Shown here in pieces: positions 1-8,896 of a DNA stretch of 37,811 nucleotides (position 1 is the stretch's first letter; the number at the start of each line of letters is the position of its first letter). The DNA comes from Chloroflexota bacterium (lineage in GTDB: Bacteria; Chloroflexota; Anaerolineae; B4-G1): contig JAAZAN010000212.1 in the NCBI GenBank assembly GCA_012514315.1, forward strand, positions 1 through 37,811. Reading direction: 5' to 3'. The notes below the pieces were generated by a model that was given only the letters and a program-made list of their open reading frames with translations, did no database searches and was not told where the DNA came from. The position numbers were made by a program, and so were the translations under genes.

Positions 1-314
1 CGCAGTGGATGCCTGACAGTTGGGGGAGTGTGCCTCAGCATCGCGGATGGGATCAACCAGTCCACCGACCATGAGATCATTCTAGTGCAGGCTGTACGAT
101 CCGTCAAACTTGCCGGTACAGGTCATCGGCAGTGTGACGATCGGCGACTCAAGGTGAGCCAGGGCCAGGATCGTGACAGGCGACGCTGTGGGCACGATAT
201 TGCACCATGTGATGTATCTCCGATTGTCTCCTGTGGTCGATGCAACGCCCTCCATCCTGGACGAGAATGGTATCACAGACGGAGAGGCCTACGGGAACCA
301 AAGGAGGCAGGGTT
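1..314. other. No gene recognised at left edge
   Basis: I see no convincing coding region, RNA gene or promoter pair here. Several overlapping short open frames on both strands lack ribosome binding sites and recognisable motifs. The stretch ends in the AAGGAGG ribosome binding site (301-307) of the following dehydrogenase gene. It may hold that gene's promoter, but I cannot place one with confidence. Confidence 0.5.
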
Positions 315-1199
315 ATGGAAAGACAACGGGCGTCCAGACAGCACGCTGGGAGAGCGCGCCGATCTCGGGTGCAGATTCTGCGGGGGTATGCGCTGGTCAC
401 AGGGGCAAGCCAGGGGTTGGGTCACGCCATCGCCAATGACCTTGCGTGTCGCGGAATGGACGTGATTCTGACAGCCCTGCCGAACTCCGGGCTTGAGCGG
501 ACGGCGAGCCAGCTGGCTCAGAAACACGACGTTCGTGTAGAATGGTTCGAAGTGGATCTGACTCAGCCGGGCGGCCCGGAGCTTCTGGTCGATTGGATCG
601 GCGACGGCGGATTCGTGGTCTCGGTGTTGGTGAATAACGCTGGGACGGGGTATAATAGCCGATTCGAGGACTCCACGCTGGGTGAGAACGAGTCCTGCAT
701 TCTGCTCAACAATCTGGCGTTGGTGAAGATCACGCGTCTGCTGCTGCCCAAGCTAGCGCGGCGTCCCAGGGCGTTCGTGCTCAACGTCGCGAGCTTGGCC
801 GCCTTCTTCCCGATGCCGTACATGCCGGTGTATGCACCGACGAAGGCATTCATCCTGAACTTCAGCCTGGCGCTGCGAGAGGAACTGCGTGGTAGTACGA
901 TCAGCGTCAGCACGCTGTGTCCCAATGGGATTCGAACAAATCGATCGACCTGCGAGAAGATTGAGGCGGGGGGCTGGGCCGCCAGACTGACGTGCATGGA
1001 CGTTGATGCGGTGGCGTCGTACGCCGTGAGTGAGTTACTGGTCGAACGGGCAATTATCGTCCCCGGTGGGCTGAACCGCGCTATCGTCGCAGTTGCCCGC
1101 TTCGTGCCCCGACGCGCTGTGTATGCGGTCATCTCGATCTTCTGGGGAAGGACCGCTTCAGGATCGAAAGTATCCGTGCTGGATAGCACGCCTGCGTGA
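315..1199 (+). CDS. Short-chain dehydrogenase/reductase (SDR family)
   Basis: Classical SDR with a Rossmann fold for NAD(P)H, expected to oxidise or reduce an alcohol/carbonyl pair in the cytoplasm; the substrate is unknown. Visible motifs are the cofactor loop TGASQGLG (residues 29-36), NNAG (107-110), and the catalytic Ser160, Tyr173 and Lys177 in YAPTK. The protein is 294 residues, slightly longer than most SDRs because of a basic N-terminal leader rich in Arg and a C-terminal tail containing a hydrophobic patch, as in the DltE/YqjQ-like branch. An open frame extends further upstream, but the ATG at 315 is chosen because AAGGAGG sits 7 bases before it. The stop lies just before the DUF362 gene, so the two are probably co-transcribed. 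Confidence 0.85.
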   Translation: MERQRASRQHAGRARRSRVQILRGYALVTGASQGLGHAIANDLACRGMDVILTALPNSGLERTASQLAQKHDVRVEWFEVDLTQPGGPELLVDWIGDGGFVVSVLVNNAGTGYNSRFEDSTLGENESCILLNNLALVKITRLLLPKLARRPRAFVLNVASLAAFFPMPYMPVYAPTKAFILNFSLALREELRGSTISVSTLCPNGIRTNRSTCEKIEAGGWAARLTCMDVDAVASYAVSELLVERAIIVPGGLNRAIVAVARFVPRRAVYAVISIFWGRTASGSKVSVLDSTPA

Positions 1200-1207
1200 G
1201 GGAGAGT

Positions 1208-2356
1208 ATGGAACGAACTAGAGTCGCAGTGATTCGATGTGAGGACTATGACGGTGACCGTGTCTATGCCGCGTTGAGCCGGGGCGTCGACTTACTTGGT
1301 GGGCGCGGGCGCTTCGCGCGATCGGGTGAGCGGATACTGCTCAAACCCAACATCCTGGCCGGCGATCCGCCCGAGAAGGGCGTGACGACACATCCGGCGG
1401 TGCTGTCGGCGTGCATCCGATTACTTCTAGAGGCTGGCGCTTCGCTGTCGTTCGGTGACTCGCCCGGACTCGAGCACCCGGAGCAGGCCGCCAGGAGGTC
1501 TGGCCTGCTGGCAGCTGGGCGCGAAGGCGGCGCTGTGCTCTCCGACTTCTCCGGAGGTGGTCCGCTCGCCAACGTGCGCGGAAAGGCCGTCGACAGTTTC
1601 CCGATCGCGCAGGCTGTTCACGAGTGCGACGGCATGATCAATCTGCCCAAGATGAAGACTCATCAGCTCACACGCATTACGGGCGCGGTCAAGAACCTGT
1701 TCGGTTGTATTCCGGGTAAGCGCAAGGCGCTCTACCACGTTCAGTTTCAGGACGTGCACGCGTTCAGTGGCCTCCTCGTCGAGCTTGCTCAGGTCCTGCA
1801 GCCACGGCTGCACATAATGGACGGCATCATCGCGATGGATGGCAATGGACCGCGGAGCGGTGAGACGAGGCCGGTGAAGGCACTGATTCTCTCCGAAGAT
1901 CCGGTCGCGGTGGATGCTACGTTCTGTCGCTTGGTGGGGATGGACCCGGAGTATGTGCCGACAACCACCGCTGGATATCGAGCCGGCCTCGGTTGTTATC
2001 GGCTCAATGATATTGAGTACGTCGGCGACTCAATCGAGTCGCTGGCGTGCCCTGACTTCCGGATGATTCGCAAGCCGGTCTATGGCAACGCGTCGTACGC
2101 GCATTATCGGTTCATCAAAAACCTCGCGCTGCCGAAGCCGGTGATTGATGTATCCTTGTGCGTTCGGTGTGGACGCTGCGTTGATGCGTGTCCGGTACCT
2201 GATAAGGCACTCAGGTTCGAGAATGGCTCCAAAGGACAGCCGCCGACCTATGACTATGATATGTGCATCCGGTGCTACTGCTGTCACGAGATGTGTCCTC
2301 ATCGGGCCATCTTCAAGGCGACGCCCTTGGTCGGTAGGTTGCTCAGGCTGGGGTGA
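1208..2356 (+). CDS. DUF362 domain protein with C-terminal 2x[4Fe-4S] ferredoxin
   Basis: The N-terminal three quarters matches the DUF362 family, including an LKPN segment followed by TTHP and a GDSPG turn. Members are iron-sulfur proteins of unsettled function, often found beside redox enzymes. The C-terminus carries two CxxCxxCxxxC cluster motifs (Cys318/321/324/328 and Cys353/356/359/363), so it should bind two [4Fe-4S] clusters and shuttle electrons. The ATG at 1208 is taken with the purine-rich GAGGGAG just upstream. A GTG at 1196 would add four residues and overlap the SDR stop codon, and cannot be excluded. Pairing with an SDR suggests a small redox module, but no substrate can be named. 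Confidence 0.85.
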   Translation: MERTRVAVIRCEDYDGDRVYAALSRGVDLLGGRGRFARSGERILLKPNILAGDPPEKGVTTHPAVLSACIRLLLEAGASLSFGDSPGLEHPEQAARRSGLLAAGREGGAVLSDFSGGGPLANVRGKAVDSFPIAQAVHECDGMINLPKMKTHQLTRITGAVKNLFGCIPGKRKALYHVQFQDVHAFSGLLVELAQVLQPRLHIMDGIIAMDGNGPRSGETRPVKALILSEDPVAVDATFCRLVGMDPEYVPTTTAGYRAGLGCYRLNDIEYVGDSIESLACPDFRMIRKPVYGNASYAHYRFIKNLALPKPVIDVSLCVRCGRCVDACPVPDKALRFENGSKGQPPTYDYDMCIRCYCCHEMCPHRAIFKATPLVGRLLRLG

Positions 2357-2469
2357 TGGGGCGCGATGAGCAGGTGCTGACTCAGCGCCGGCCGACGCCC
2401 TGAGACCTGGGCGTACGCTGTGGCGTTTCGGGCGCTGTGGAAGCCGGGAGTAGATAGGAGTGTGCAACG

Positions 2470-4341
2470 TTGACTACACTGAGACCCTCTGAGATGAATC
2501 GATCCGAGGCCACCCCAATTGCCCGAGTCGGGAGCCGAATTGGTGAGTTCTGGCAGGCTATGAGAAACTCCCCAGTGGCGTTCCGACTGGTGTGGTCAGC
2601 CAGCCGGGGCGCCGCGCTGTTCGGAATTGGCCTGATGCTGGTTGCGGCCGCCCTCCCGGCGGCACAAGCGTGGGCCGGGAAACTGATCATTGACTCCATC
2701 GTGATCGCGCTTGAGGAAGGCATGCCGCCTATGGACGGGCTGCAGTTCGTCCTCCCGTACCTCATGTTGGAGTTCGGACTTCTGTTCGTCAGCTCCGTGG
2801 CAGGGCATATCCGCAGCCTGTCAGATCGGATTCTGCAGACGCAGGTCACCAATCACGTCAATGGCCTCATTCTCCGCAAGGCGATCAGTCTCGACTTGTG
2901 CTTCTTCGAGGACCCTATCTTCTACGACACGATGCAGAACGCACGGCGGCGCGCCGACACGAGCGCGGTTACGATCGTGAATTCTATGCTGCAGACAGTC
3001 CAGCAAGTGATTACGATGGTGTCACTGATCGCCCTCTTGACGCGGTTCAGCCCGTACCTTGCGGTCCTCATCTTCCTCTCGGCGATTCCCGCCTTTCTTT
3101 CGCAATCCCAACACGCCGAGCGCGCGTTCCGGGCAGTGAACCGCCGGGCTCCCGAGGCGCGACTGATGAACTACCTGGAGATGCTGCTGACCGGGGTGGA
3201 TTACGTCAAGGAGATCAAGCTGTTTGGGCTGGGTGAGCCGCTCTTCCAGCGATATCAGGAGCTGTTTATGGGCTTCTACCAGGAGGACCGGGCCATCGCT
3301 GAGCGTCGCACTATCGCAGGATTGGGGTGGGGCTTGCTGTCAACGCTGGTCTACTATGGTAGCTATGCGTGGATCGTCCTCCGCACGGTGACTGGCCTCA
3401 TCACACTGGGTGATATGACAATGTTTCTGAGCGTCTTCCGACAGTCGCAGCATTCAGTTCGGTCTCTCCTTGACAGTGTGAACCGGCTCTACGAAAGCAA
3501 TCTGTATCTTGACAATCTGGTAGACTATCTGGCGCTCGAGCCACTTCAGGCTACTTCTCACAACGTCCTGCCTGCGCCAGCGCCAATTCGGCAGGGCATT
3601 GAGTTTCGGAATGTCTCGTTCAAGTACCCAAGTACGGAGACTCTGGTACTGCGCAACATCAACCTCCACATTCGCCCAGGTGAGTGCATCGCGTTGGTCG
3701 GGCTGAACGGTGCGGGCAAGACGACATTGATCAAGCTACTCACACGGCTGTACGACCCAACGGAGGGACAGGTTCTGATCGATGGCGTCGACTTGCGCGA
3801 CTTCGATCCGGTCAGTCTTCGTCAACGATTTGGCGTGATTTTCCAGGACTTCGTTCGATACCAGTTTACAGTGCGGGAGAACATCGGCTTTGGACAGGTC
3901 GATGCGATGGGCGATTTCGACCGGATCATCGATGCGGCAGACCGCGGGGGAGCCGCGCCAATCGTGGAGGATCTCGCTGCCGGGTATGACACGATGCTGG
4001 GCAGGCGGTGGGAGAAGGGCGAGGAGCTGTCAGGCGGCCAGTGGCAGAAGATCGCGTTGGCGCGGGCCTTCATGCGCGAGGCGGAGGTACTGGTTCTGGA
4101 TGAGCCTACATCGGCCCTGGATGCGCAGGCAGAACACGAAGTCTTCCTGAGATTCGGTGAGCTGATGGAGGGTCGCATCGCTGTGCTGATCTCGCACCGC
4201 TTCTCAACCGTGCGTATGGCGGATCGGATCGTGGTCCTGTCAGAGGGTAGGATCTCCGAGCTCGGCAGCCACGATGAGCTGATGGCGGCGGATGGCGCGT
4301 ATGCCAGGTTGTTCAACTTGCAGGCAGAAGGGTATCGATAG
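2470..4341 (+). CDS. ABC exporter, fused permease and ATPase
   Basis: Full-length half-transporter of 623 residues: an N-terminal transmembrane domain with about six hydrophobic segments (roughly residues 45-330) followed by one nucleotide-binding domain. The ATPase shows Walker A GLNGAGKT (about 411-418), signature LSGGQ (about 520-524), Walker B LVLDEPTSALD (about 541-551) and the switch histidine in ISHRFST (about 574). It probably acts as a homodimeric exporter; the cargo cannot be told from sequence. The start is a TTG at 2470 with AGGAG nine bases upstream; an ATG at 2494 is the alternative. It lies 113 bases after the DUF362 gene with no clear terminator between them. Confidence 0.88.
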   Translation: MTTLRPSEMNRSEATPIARVGSRIGEFWQAMRNSPVAFRLVWSASRGAALFGIGLMLVAAALPAAQAWAGKLIIDSIVIALEEGMPPMDGLQFVLPYLMLEFGLLFVSSVAGHIRSLSDRILQTQVTNHVNGLILRKAISLDLCFFEDPIFYDTMQNARRRADTSAVTIVNSMLQTVQQVITMVSLIALLTRFSPYLAVLIFLSAIPAFLSQSQHAERAFRAVNRRAPEARLMNYLEMLLTGVDYVKEIKLFGLGEPLFQRYQELFMGFYQEDRAIAERRTIAGLGWGLLSTLVYYGSYAWIVLRTVTGLITLGDMTMFLSVFRQSQHSVRSLLDSVNRLYESNLYLDNLVDYLALEPLQATSHNVLPAPAPIRQGIEFRNVSFKYPSTETLVLRNINLHIRPGECIALVGLNGAGKTTLIKLLTRLYDPTEGQVLIDGVDLRDFDPVSLRQRFGVIFQDFVRYQFTVRENIGFGQVDAMGDFDRIIDAADRGGAAPIVEDLAAGYDTMLGRRWEKGEELSGGQWQKIALARAFMREAEVLVLDEPTSALDAQAEHEVFLRFGELMEGRIAVLISHRFSTVRMADRIVVLSEGRISELGSHDELMAADGAYARLFNLQAEGYR

Positions 4342-4427
4342 ACTCGACTAGGCCATCTGCAGCGCAGCATGACTGGTGGGTGGCGTGCTCAGCCTGTCTC
4401 GACGGACCTGGCCCGGTCATTGTCCGG

Positions 4428-4517
4428 CTACTTCCCGCGGCCGAATGAGTACTGGATGACGCCGCTGGAGCACGTGTCCACACAGCTGCCACACAGCACG
4501 CACTCTGTCTGCTCCAT
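4428..4517 (-). pseudogene. Ferredoxin-like 4Fe-4S fragment
   Basis: A short minus-strand frame encodes about 29 residues ending just before 4428. It holds a complete CxxCxxCxxxC cluster motif (CVLCGSCVDTC) followed by SSGVIQYSFGRGK and a stop. This looks like the C-terminal end of a NapH/YccM-type polyferredoxin or another 4Fe-4S protein, except that the usual CP is CS. Only a weak ribosome binding site precedes the possible ATG at 4517, and the upstream part of the frame is not protein-like. I read it as a remnant of a lost gene; a functional miniature ferredoxin is less likely. Confidence 0.35.
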
Positions 4518-4576
4518 CGACCTACTGCTCACCATCGAATTGACATTCAATGTACGTGAGGCACGGTGAAGGCTGC

Positions 4577-5080
4577 TTATTGTCGGCAAAGGAGCCGCCC
4601 TCGTGGATTGTCTCCACACTCCATCGCGAGGAGCGCGTAGAGATGCACAGGTGCGTCGCACGCGACCCAACTCCAGCCATCCTCCCCACTGCCCCCGAAT
4701 GCCTTGGAGATGTTCAGCAGAACCTGGAGGGCGCCATCGTCCGATTGGTGCGCCATGATCGCGTCGATGGCCGGCGATACGCCAGGATCACGGGCGCGAA
4801 TGCCGAAATCGCCCAGCGCGGCGAGGGCATGGAGAGGGTGGCTGGCATCGTTGTGGCGTTTCAGCGTGTGGCCCGGCCACCGCGCCACTTCGGCGATGAA
4901 CTCTCGCACGCGAGGGTGGTCCAGTATCTGCGTTCGGTTGGCTGCCACCTGCGGGTCGGACTCTGGATGCTCGACCAGATCGACAAGCGTCCTGTACCGG
5001 GTCCAGGGCTCATCTGAATCCAGGAGCCACCGGATCACAGGACGACGCGCATTCGCAGCCTCCACATCTGAGTCCCTCAC
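4577..5080 (-). CDS. Conserved hypothetical, probably C-terminally truncated
   Basis: A 167-residue soluble protein with Trp- and His-rich segments such as WLLDSDEPWTRYRTLVDL near the N-terminus, KRHNDASHPLH in the middle and AFGGSGEDGWSW further on. The style recalls alpha-helical toroid or prenyltransferase-like repeat proteins of Chloroflexota and relatives. From memory such proteins are about twice this length, and here the frame ends shortly after a region that normally continues, so it may be a truncation. Its ATG overlaps the DUF3795 stop (ATGA, 5077-5080), making it the last gene of the uvrA operon. Function unknown. Confidence 0.6.
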   Translation of the reverse strand: MRDSDVEAANARRPVIRWLLDSDEPWTRYRTLVDLVEHPESDPQVAANRTQILDHPRVREFIAEVARWPGHTLKRHNDASHPLHALAALGDFGIRARDPGVSPAIDAIMAHQSDDGALQVLLNISKAFGGSGEDGWSWVACDAPVHLYALLAMECGDNPRGRLLCRQ

Positions 5081-5427
5081 AGCGAGCCCCGGATCTGCTC
5101 CAAGAGCTCCTTGGCCGCCGCTGCCTGGTCGATGAACGCGGTCAGCGTCTCACAGCCGTAGTTGTCACAGTGGGCACAGTTAGTGACACCTCGTCCGATT
5201 GCACAGGCCCGTACACCACATTCGAAGCAATAACCTGACTTGTACCCTTCGCCGCCCAGGCAGCCGTCACAGCGTGCCGACTCGGCAGTGGCATCCGGCA
5301 CGCCGTACTCCTCGTGGGCGCGCCTCGCCATTGCCTCCAGAGCCTCCCGGTCGCCCGACTGGGTGGCAGTGTATGCCTCACAGTCAGAGCAGACCAACCC
5401 GCAGTATGCAACTATCTTTTCGTTCAT
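5077..5427 (-). CDS. DUF3795 cysteine-rich protein
   Basis: A 116-residue protein with the DUF3795 pattern: CGLVCSDCEAY at the start, CDGC in the middle, and a Cys-rich C-terminal half (CFECGVRACA, NCAHCDNYGC). The many paired cysteines imply zinc or iron-sulfur binding. No biochemical role is established for the family that I know of. Its start overlaps the uvrA stop by four bases (ATGA at 5424-5427) and its own stop overlaps the next gene the same way. It should therefore be translated by coupling and be induced with uvrA. Whether it takes part in repair is unknown. Confidence 0.85.
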   Translation of the reverse strand: MNEKIVAYCGLVCSDCEAYTATQSGDREALEAMARRAHEEYGVPDATAESARCDGCLGGEGYKSGYCFECGVRACAIGRGVTNCAHCDNYGCETLTAFIDQAAAAKELLEQIRGSL

Positions 5428-8360
5428 TGGAGTCCCTCCTCGGATATGATGATGCCCGCTGCTTCAGCAGGCGTCTCAGCCTGTGACGCCATCGTGCGTC
5501 CGGTCTGGTGAGCCAGGATCTGCTTCAGGAACCGACCGGTGTGGCTGTCATCCGCCAGTGCCACCTCCTCCGGGGTTCCCTCCGCGACCACGTGTCCACC
5601 TGACTCGCCGCCTTCTGGCCCCAGGTCGATGATCCAATCCGCAGTCTTGATCACGTCCAGGTTGTGCTCGATCACGATGACGGTGTTCCCGGTGTCGGTG
5701 AGGCGGTGCAGAACGTCCAGGAGACGCTGGATGTCCGCGAAATGCAGACCGGTGGTGGGCTCATCAAGGATGTAGACAGTATCGCCAGTGGCCACTCGTG
5801 CCAACTCCTTGGCCAGCTTGACGCGTTGGGCCTCCCCTCCGGAGAGAGTGGTTGCGCTCTGTCCCAGCTTCACATAGCCAAGCCCTACGTCGGCCAGCGT
5901 TTGCAGAATACGCTTCGCCCGGGGGACACTGTCGAAGAACTCGAGCGCCTCTGACACATCCATATCGAGGACTTCGGCGATGTTCCTGCCTCGATACCGG
6001 ACCTGCAGAGTCTCGGTATTGAACCGTTGCCCCTTGCACACGCTGCATGTCACCCAGACGTCGGGCAGGAAATGCATCTCGACGCGCTTCCGCCCGTGCC
6101 CCCGGCATGCCTCGCACCGTCCACCCTTCACGTTGAAGCTGAACCGTCCTGCACTGTATCCTCGGGCTCGAGCTTCCGGCAAGAGTGCGAAGAGATCTCG
6201 GATCACCGGCATGAGCTGAGAGTAGGTGGCGGGGTTCGATCGCGGAGTCCGACCTATTGGCTCCTGCGTGATGCTCACGACCTTGTCGACGTGTTCGAGG
6301 TTCTCGACTCCCGCATGTCTTCCGGGGGAGACGTCCGCGCCGTTGAGGGCTCGCGCGAGAACTGGCTGCAGCGTCTGGGCAACCAGTGACGACTTACCGC
6401 TTCCTGAGACACCGGTCACGCACGTGAAGAGGCCCACAGGGAAGCGGACCGTGATCTCTTTGAGGTTATTCTGCTGCGCGCCGACCAGTGTGAGCCACCG
6501 GTTGTCGGGCGACCGTCGGTGGGAGTTGGGCGCTCTCACGGTTGACTCTCCGCGGAGATAGCTTCCAGTGAGCGAGTCAGGATGCGCCATCACCGTCTCG
6601 GGTGGACCTGCTGCCACGATGCGTCCACCACAGACGCCAGCTCCTGGCCCAAGGTCCACGATCCAGTCTGCAGTTCGCATGGTCTCCTCGTCATGCTCGA
6701 CGACGACGACCGTGTTGCCCATATCTCGCAGCCGTTCCAGCGTGGTCAAGAGGCGACGATTGTCGCGTTGATGGAGGCCGATGCTGGGTTCGTCCAGCAC
6801 ATACAGCACGCCGACCAGTCCGCAGCCGATCTGGCTGGCGAGGCGAATGCGCTGTCCCTCTCCTCCCGAGAGCGTGGACGCTGGGCGGTCGAGTGTCAGG
6901 TAGTGCAGTCCCACGTTAGTGAGGAAGCGCAGACGTTCATCGACCTCCTTGATCACTTCCTCCCCAATCTCCATCTGCTCGGGTGTGAGCTGAGGCCAAA
7001 CGCTCTCGATCCACTCCAGCGCCTGGGCGATGCTGAGGGCGGTGACCTGGTTGATCCTGAGGCCGCCCATAGTAACCGCGGCGCTCTCGGGTCGAATTCG
7101 CTCTCCCTGACACGCGCCACACGGCTGCTGGCTCAAGAAGCCGGTGTACCAGCGTCGCATACCCTCGGAGTGGGTCTGGCGGTAGCGTCGTCGGGTCGAT
7201 TCGATGGTGCCCTCGAACTCCCACTCCCCCTGCCAGTCCCCGCGATCGCTCTGTGCACGCAGGCTGACACGTACGCCCCCATACAGTAGTGCATGCTTGC
7301 ACTCCTCGCTGAGGTCGCGCCAGGGTGTGTCCAGATCGTGTCCGAAGCTCTCCACAATCTGCGTGACGACCTGGTACGTGCCCGTTGTTCGCTTCTTGCG
7401 CAGTTCACCGAAGGTGCGCACTCCGCCGTCGTGGAGGCTGCGATCCGGATCGACGAATCGATCGGGCGTGAACTCCAGACGTGTTCCCAACCCGCCGCAT
7501 TCGGGACACATCCCCAAGGGAGAGTTGAAGCTGAACATTGCCGGTGTCAGCTCGGGGAAACTCAGCCCGCAGCCTGGGCAGGCGTTGCGTTCGGAGAGCA
7601 GCCAATTCTCCTCACCCTCTCGTTCGATGAAGATCGTGCTATCGCCGGCGCGCAGCGCCGTCTGCACCGAATCCGCGAGGCGCGAGAGCAGGCCAGTACG
7701 TTCGTCCGCTTCGGGCGCGACAAGGCGATCTACCACGATCTCGATATTGTGCCGCTGATTCCGGTTCAGCGCGATCTTCTCATCCAGGCCGTGCACGGCG
7801 CCGTCCACGCGGACGCGGGAGAATCCCTGGGCACGCGCCGTCGCCAGCAATTCGTGGAATGCGCCCTTCTGGTTCCGCGCCAACGGCGCCAGGATCTGGA
7901 AACGAGTGCCCGGTGGCAATGCCGCCACCAGTTCGACAATCTCCTGCACCGACTGTGCTCGAACTTCGCGGCCACATTGTGGACAGTGAGGTGTGCCCAG
8001 GCGAGCGAAGAGCACGCGCAGATAATCGTAGATCTCGGTAACGGTGCCGACTGTGGAGCGCGGGTTCTTGCTGACTGCCTTCTGCTCGATCGCAATGGCC
8101 GGGCTCAGTCCTCCAATGTAGTCGACTCTGGGTTTCTCCATCTGGCCGATGAACTGGCGGGCATAGGCCGAGAGCGACTCGACGTAGCGACGCTGGCCCT
8201 CAGCATAGAGCGTGTCGAACGCCAACGACGACTTACCGCTCCCCGACACGCCTGTGATGACAATGAACTGCAGGCGCGGCAGTTGTACGTCGATGTTCTT
8301 GAGGTTATGTTCCTTGGCGCCACGAATCGTGATGTATGCGTCCTTCATAGGTTCTCGCAA
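5424..8360 (-). CDS. uvrA: UvrABC excinuclease subunit A
   Basis: DNA damage-recognition ATPase of nucleotide excision repair; it dimerises and loads UvrB at lesions. The protein has both ABC modules: Walker [10 protein letters not shown] at residues 37-45 and again near 650, signatures [12 protein letters not shown] (about 500) and [12 protein letters not shown] (about 837), and Walker B-type LDEPSIGLH and LDEPTTGLH. Zinc-binding CxxC pairs appear in CPGCG...CPECGG and CEACRGHG...CSVCKGQ. Its 978 residues are close to the family length. The start is taken as TTG at 8360 because GAGGGG lies about seven bases upstream; the ATG at 8348 is an alternative that would give the N-terminus [19 protein letters not shown]. 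The SOS-type promoter at 8503-8531 drives it, with DUF3795 and a hypothetical gene downstream. Confidence 0.97.
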   Translation of the reverse strand: MREPMKDAYITIRGAKEHNLKNIDVQLPRLQFIVITGVSGSGKSSLAFDTLYAEGQRRYVESLSAYARQFIGQMEKPRVDYIGGLSPAIAIEQKAVSKNPRSTVGTVTEIYDYLRVLFARLGTPHCPQCGREVRAQSVQEIVELVAALPPGTRFQILAPLARNQKGAFHELLATARAQGFSRVRVDGAVHGLDEKIALNRNQRHNIEIVVDRLVAPEADERTGLLSRLADSVQTALRAGDSTIFIEREGEENWLLSERNACPGCGLSFPELTPAMFSFNSPLGMCPECGGLGTRLEFTPDRFVDPDRSLHDGGVRTFGELRKKRTTGTYQVVTQIVESFGHDLDTPWRDLSEECKHALLYGGVRVSLRAQSDRGDWQGEWEFEGTIESTRRRYRQTHSEGMRRWYTGFLSQQPCGACQGERIRPESAAVTMGGLRINQVTALSIAQALEWIESVWPQLTPEQMEIGEEVIKEVDERLRFLTNVGLHYLTLDRPASTLSGGEGQRIRLASQIGCGLVGVLYVLDEPSIGLHQRDNRRLLTTLERLRDMGNTVVVVEHDEETMRTADWIVDLGPGAGVCGGRIVAAGPPETVMAHPDSLTGSYLRGESTVRAPNSHRRSPDNRWLTLVGAQQNNLKEITVRFPVGLFTCVTGVSGSGKSSLVAQTLQPVLARALNGADVSPGRHAGVENLEHVDKVVSITQEPIGRTPRSNPATYSQLMPVIRDLFALLPEARARGYSAGRFSFNVKGGRCEACRGHGRKRVEMHFLPDVWVTCSVCKGQRFNTETLQVRYRGRNIAEVLDMDVSEALEFFDSVPRAKRILQTLADVGLGYVKLGQSATTLSGGEAQRVKLAKELARVATGDTVYILDEPTTGLHFADIQRLLDVLHRLTDTGNTVIVIEHNLDVIKTADWIIDLGPEGGESGGHVVAEGTPEEVALADDSHTGRFLKQILAHQTGRTMASQAETPAEAAGIIISEEGLQ

Positions 8361-8719
8361 TGCGGCACCCCTCGTAGAGTTGTGTGTGCGATTTCTGGTC
8401 CAATCTACGGCGAACAGTCTCTGAGGCTATCCCCAGCACTGATCATTGGCCGGCGAGTGCCCGCGTGGGGGATCAGGTCTGCTGGTGACGTCCGACGGCG
8501 CCATGATAGAACAGATGTTCCTCTATGTCAAGCAGGAGAGATCCTGTCAATTCGGGGGCAGCGCCAGAAGGTGACAGCATCAAGAGCGGCCTCGTATAGA
8601 CCACGGTGAGGGTGCGGAAGCACGCTGGCTCTGGATTAAGGGGCGGATCACGGAGCCTTCATCAGTGTGCCCAGCCATGTCCACTCGGGGCACGGCGGCA
8701 CAGAACAGCCAGACAAGAG
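8361..8719. other. Non-coding region upstream of uvrA
   Basis: This gap between uvrA and the tRNA terminator holds the uvrA promoter with its LexA-type box (8503-8531), which implies an untranslated leader of roughly 130 bases. A second TTGACA-like hexamer on the minus strand (complement of 8544-8549) has no matching -10 element. I see nothing else that looks like a gene. Confidence 0.6.
8503..8531 (-). promoter_or_regulatory. SOS-regulated uvrA promoter (LexA box in the spacer)
   Basis: On the minus strand TTGACA (8531-8526) and TATCAT (8508-8503) are separated by exactly 17 bases, a near-consensus sigma-70/sigma-A promoter pointing at uvrA. The spacer contains the perfect palindrome GAAC-ATCT-GTTC (8520-8509). 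Read on the plus strand, 8508-8521 matches 13 of 14 positions of the Gram-positive SOS box CGAACRNRYGTTYC. A repressor bound here would block RNA polymerase directly, as expected for LexA control of uvrA. Confidence 0.85.
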
Positions 8720-8756
8720 AAGATCCATCCCAGCAAAATTGGCTGAGATGGATCCT
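8720..8756 (-). terminator. Intrinsic terminator of the tRNA-Asp gene
   Basis: A 13-15 bp stem (8720-8734 with 8742-8756) with a 7-base loop follows the tRNA on the minus strand, then a pyrimidine-rich run TCTCTTGTCT. Two imperfect positions (8730/8746 and 8721/8755) become G-U wobble pairs only in the minus-strand RNA. In plus-strand RNA they would be mismatches, which supports minus-strand function. Confidence 0.75.
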
Positions 8757-8761
8757 TGGGC

Positions 8762-8838
8762 TGGCGGGAGCGACGGGATTTGAACCCGCGATCTCCGGCT
8801 TGACAGGCCGGCATGTTAAACCGCTACACTACGCCCCC
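8762..8838 (-). tRNA. trnD: tRNA-Asp (anticodon GTC)
   Basis: A 77-base cloverleaf. The acceptor stem GGGGGCG pairs with CGCTCCC (one G-U), the anticodon stem CCGGC/GCCGG encloses loop CTGTCAA with anticodon GTC, and the T-arm reads GCGGGTTCAAATCCCGT. The discriminator is G, as expected for aspartate identity, and the 3' CCA is encoded. It has its own promoter and terminator. It is not a selenocysteine tRNA. Confidence 0.97.
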
Positions 8839-8848
8839 AACGCGCGTA

Positions 8849-8876
8849 ATCATACCACAATTTGAACCCGTGTCAA
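8849..8876 (-). promoter_or_regulatory. tRNA-Asp promoter
   Basis: On the minus strand TTGACA (8876-8871) and TATGAT (8854-8849) are 16 bases apart. The -10 ends 10 bases before the mature tRNA 5' end at 8838, giving a very short 5' leader for RNase P to remove. It lies in the 58-base gap after the aldo/keto reductase stop. Confidence 0.85.
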
Positions 8877-8896
8877 GTCGACCGACCCCTCGAGAG

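Noticed and set aside
28..465. A 145-residue plus-strand frame at the left edge
   Set aside because: It overlaps the start of the SDR gene out of frame, is rich in Arg/Gly/Asp without domain signals, and has no Shine-Dalgarno sequence.
4369..4569. A 66-residue plus-strand frame after the ABC exporter
   Set aside because: No ribosome binding site or domain; the opposite strand of the same stretch holds a clear 4Fe-4S motif.
7293..8609. A 438-codon plus-strand open frame antisense to uvrA
   Set aside because: It mirrors the uvrA coding strand, has no ribosome binding site and no recognisable domains, while uvrA on the minus strand is unmistakable.
8762..8838. Possibility that the tRNA is tRNA-Sec for the nearby selenoprotein
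   Set aside because: It has a normal-length acceptor stem, anticodon GTC and discriminator G, so it is tRNA-Asp.
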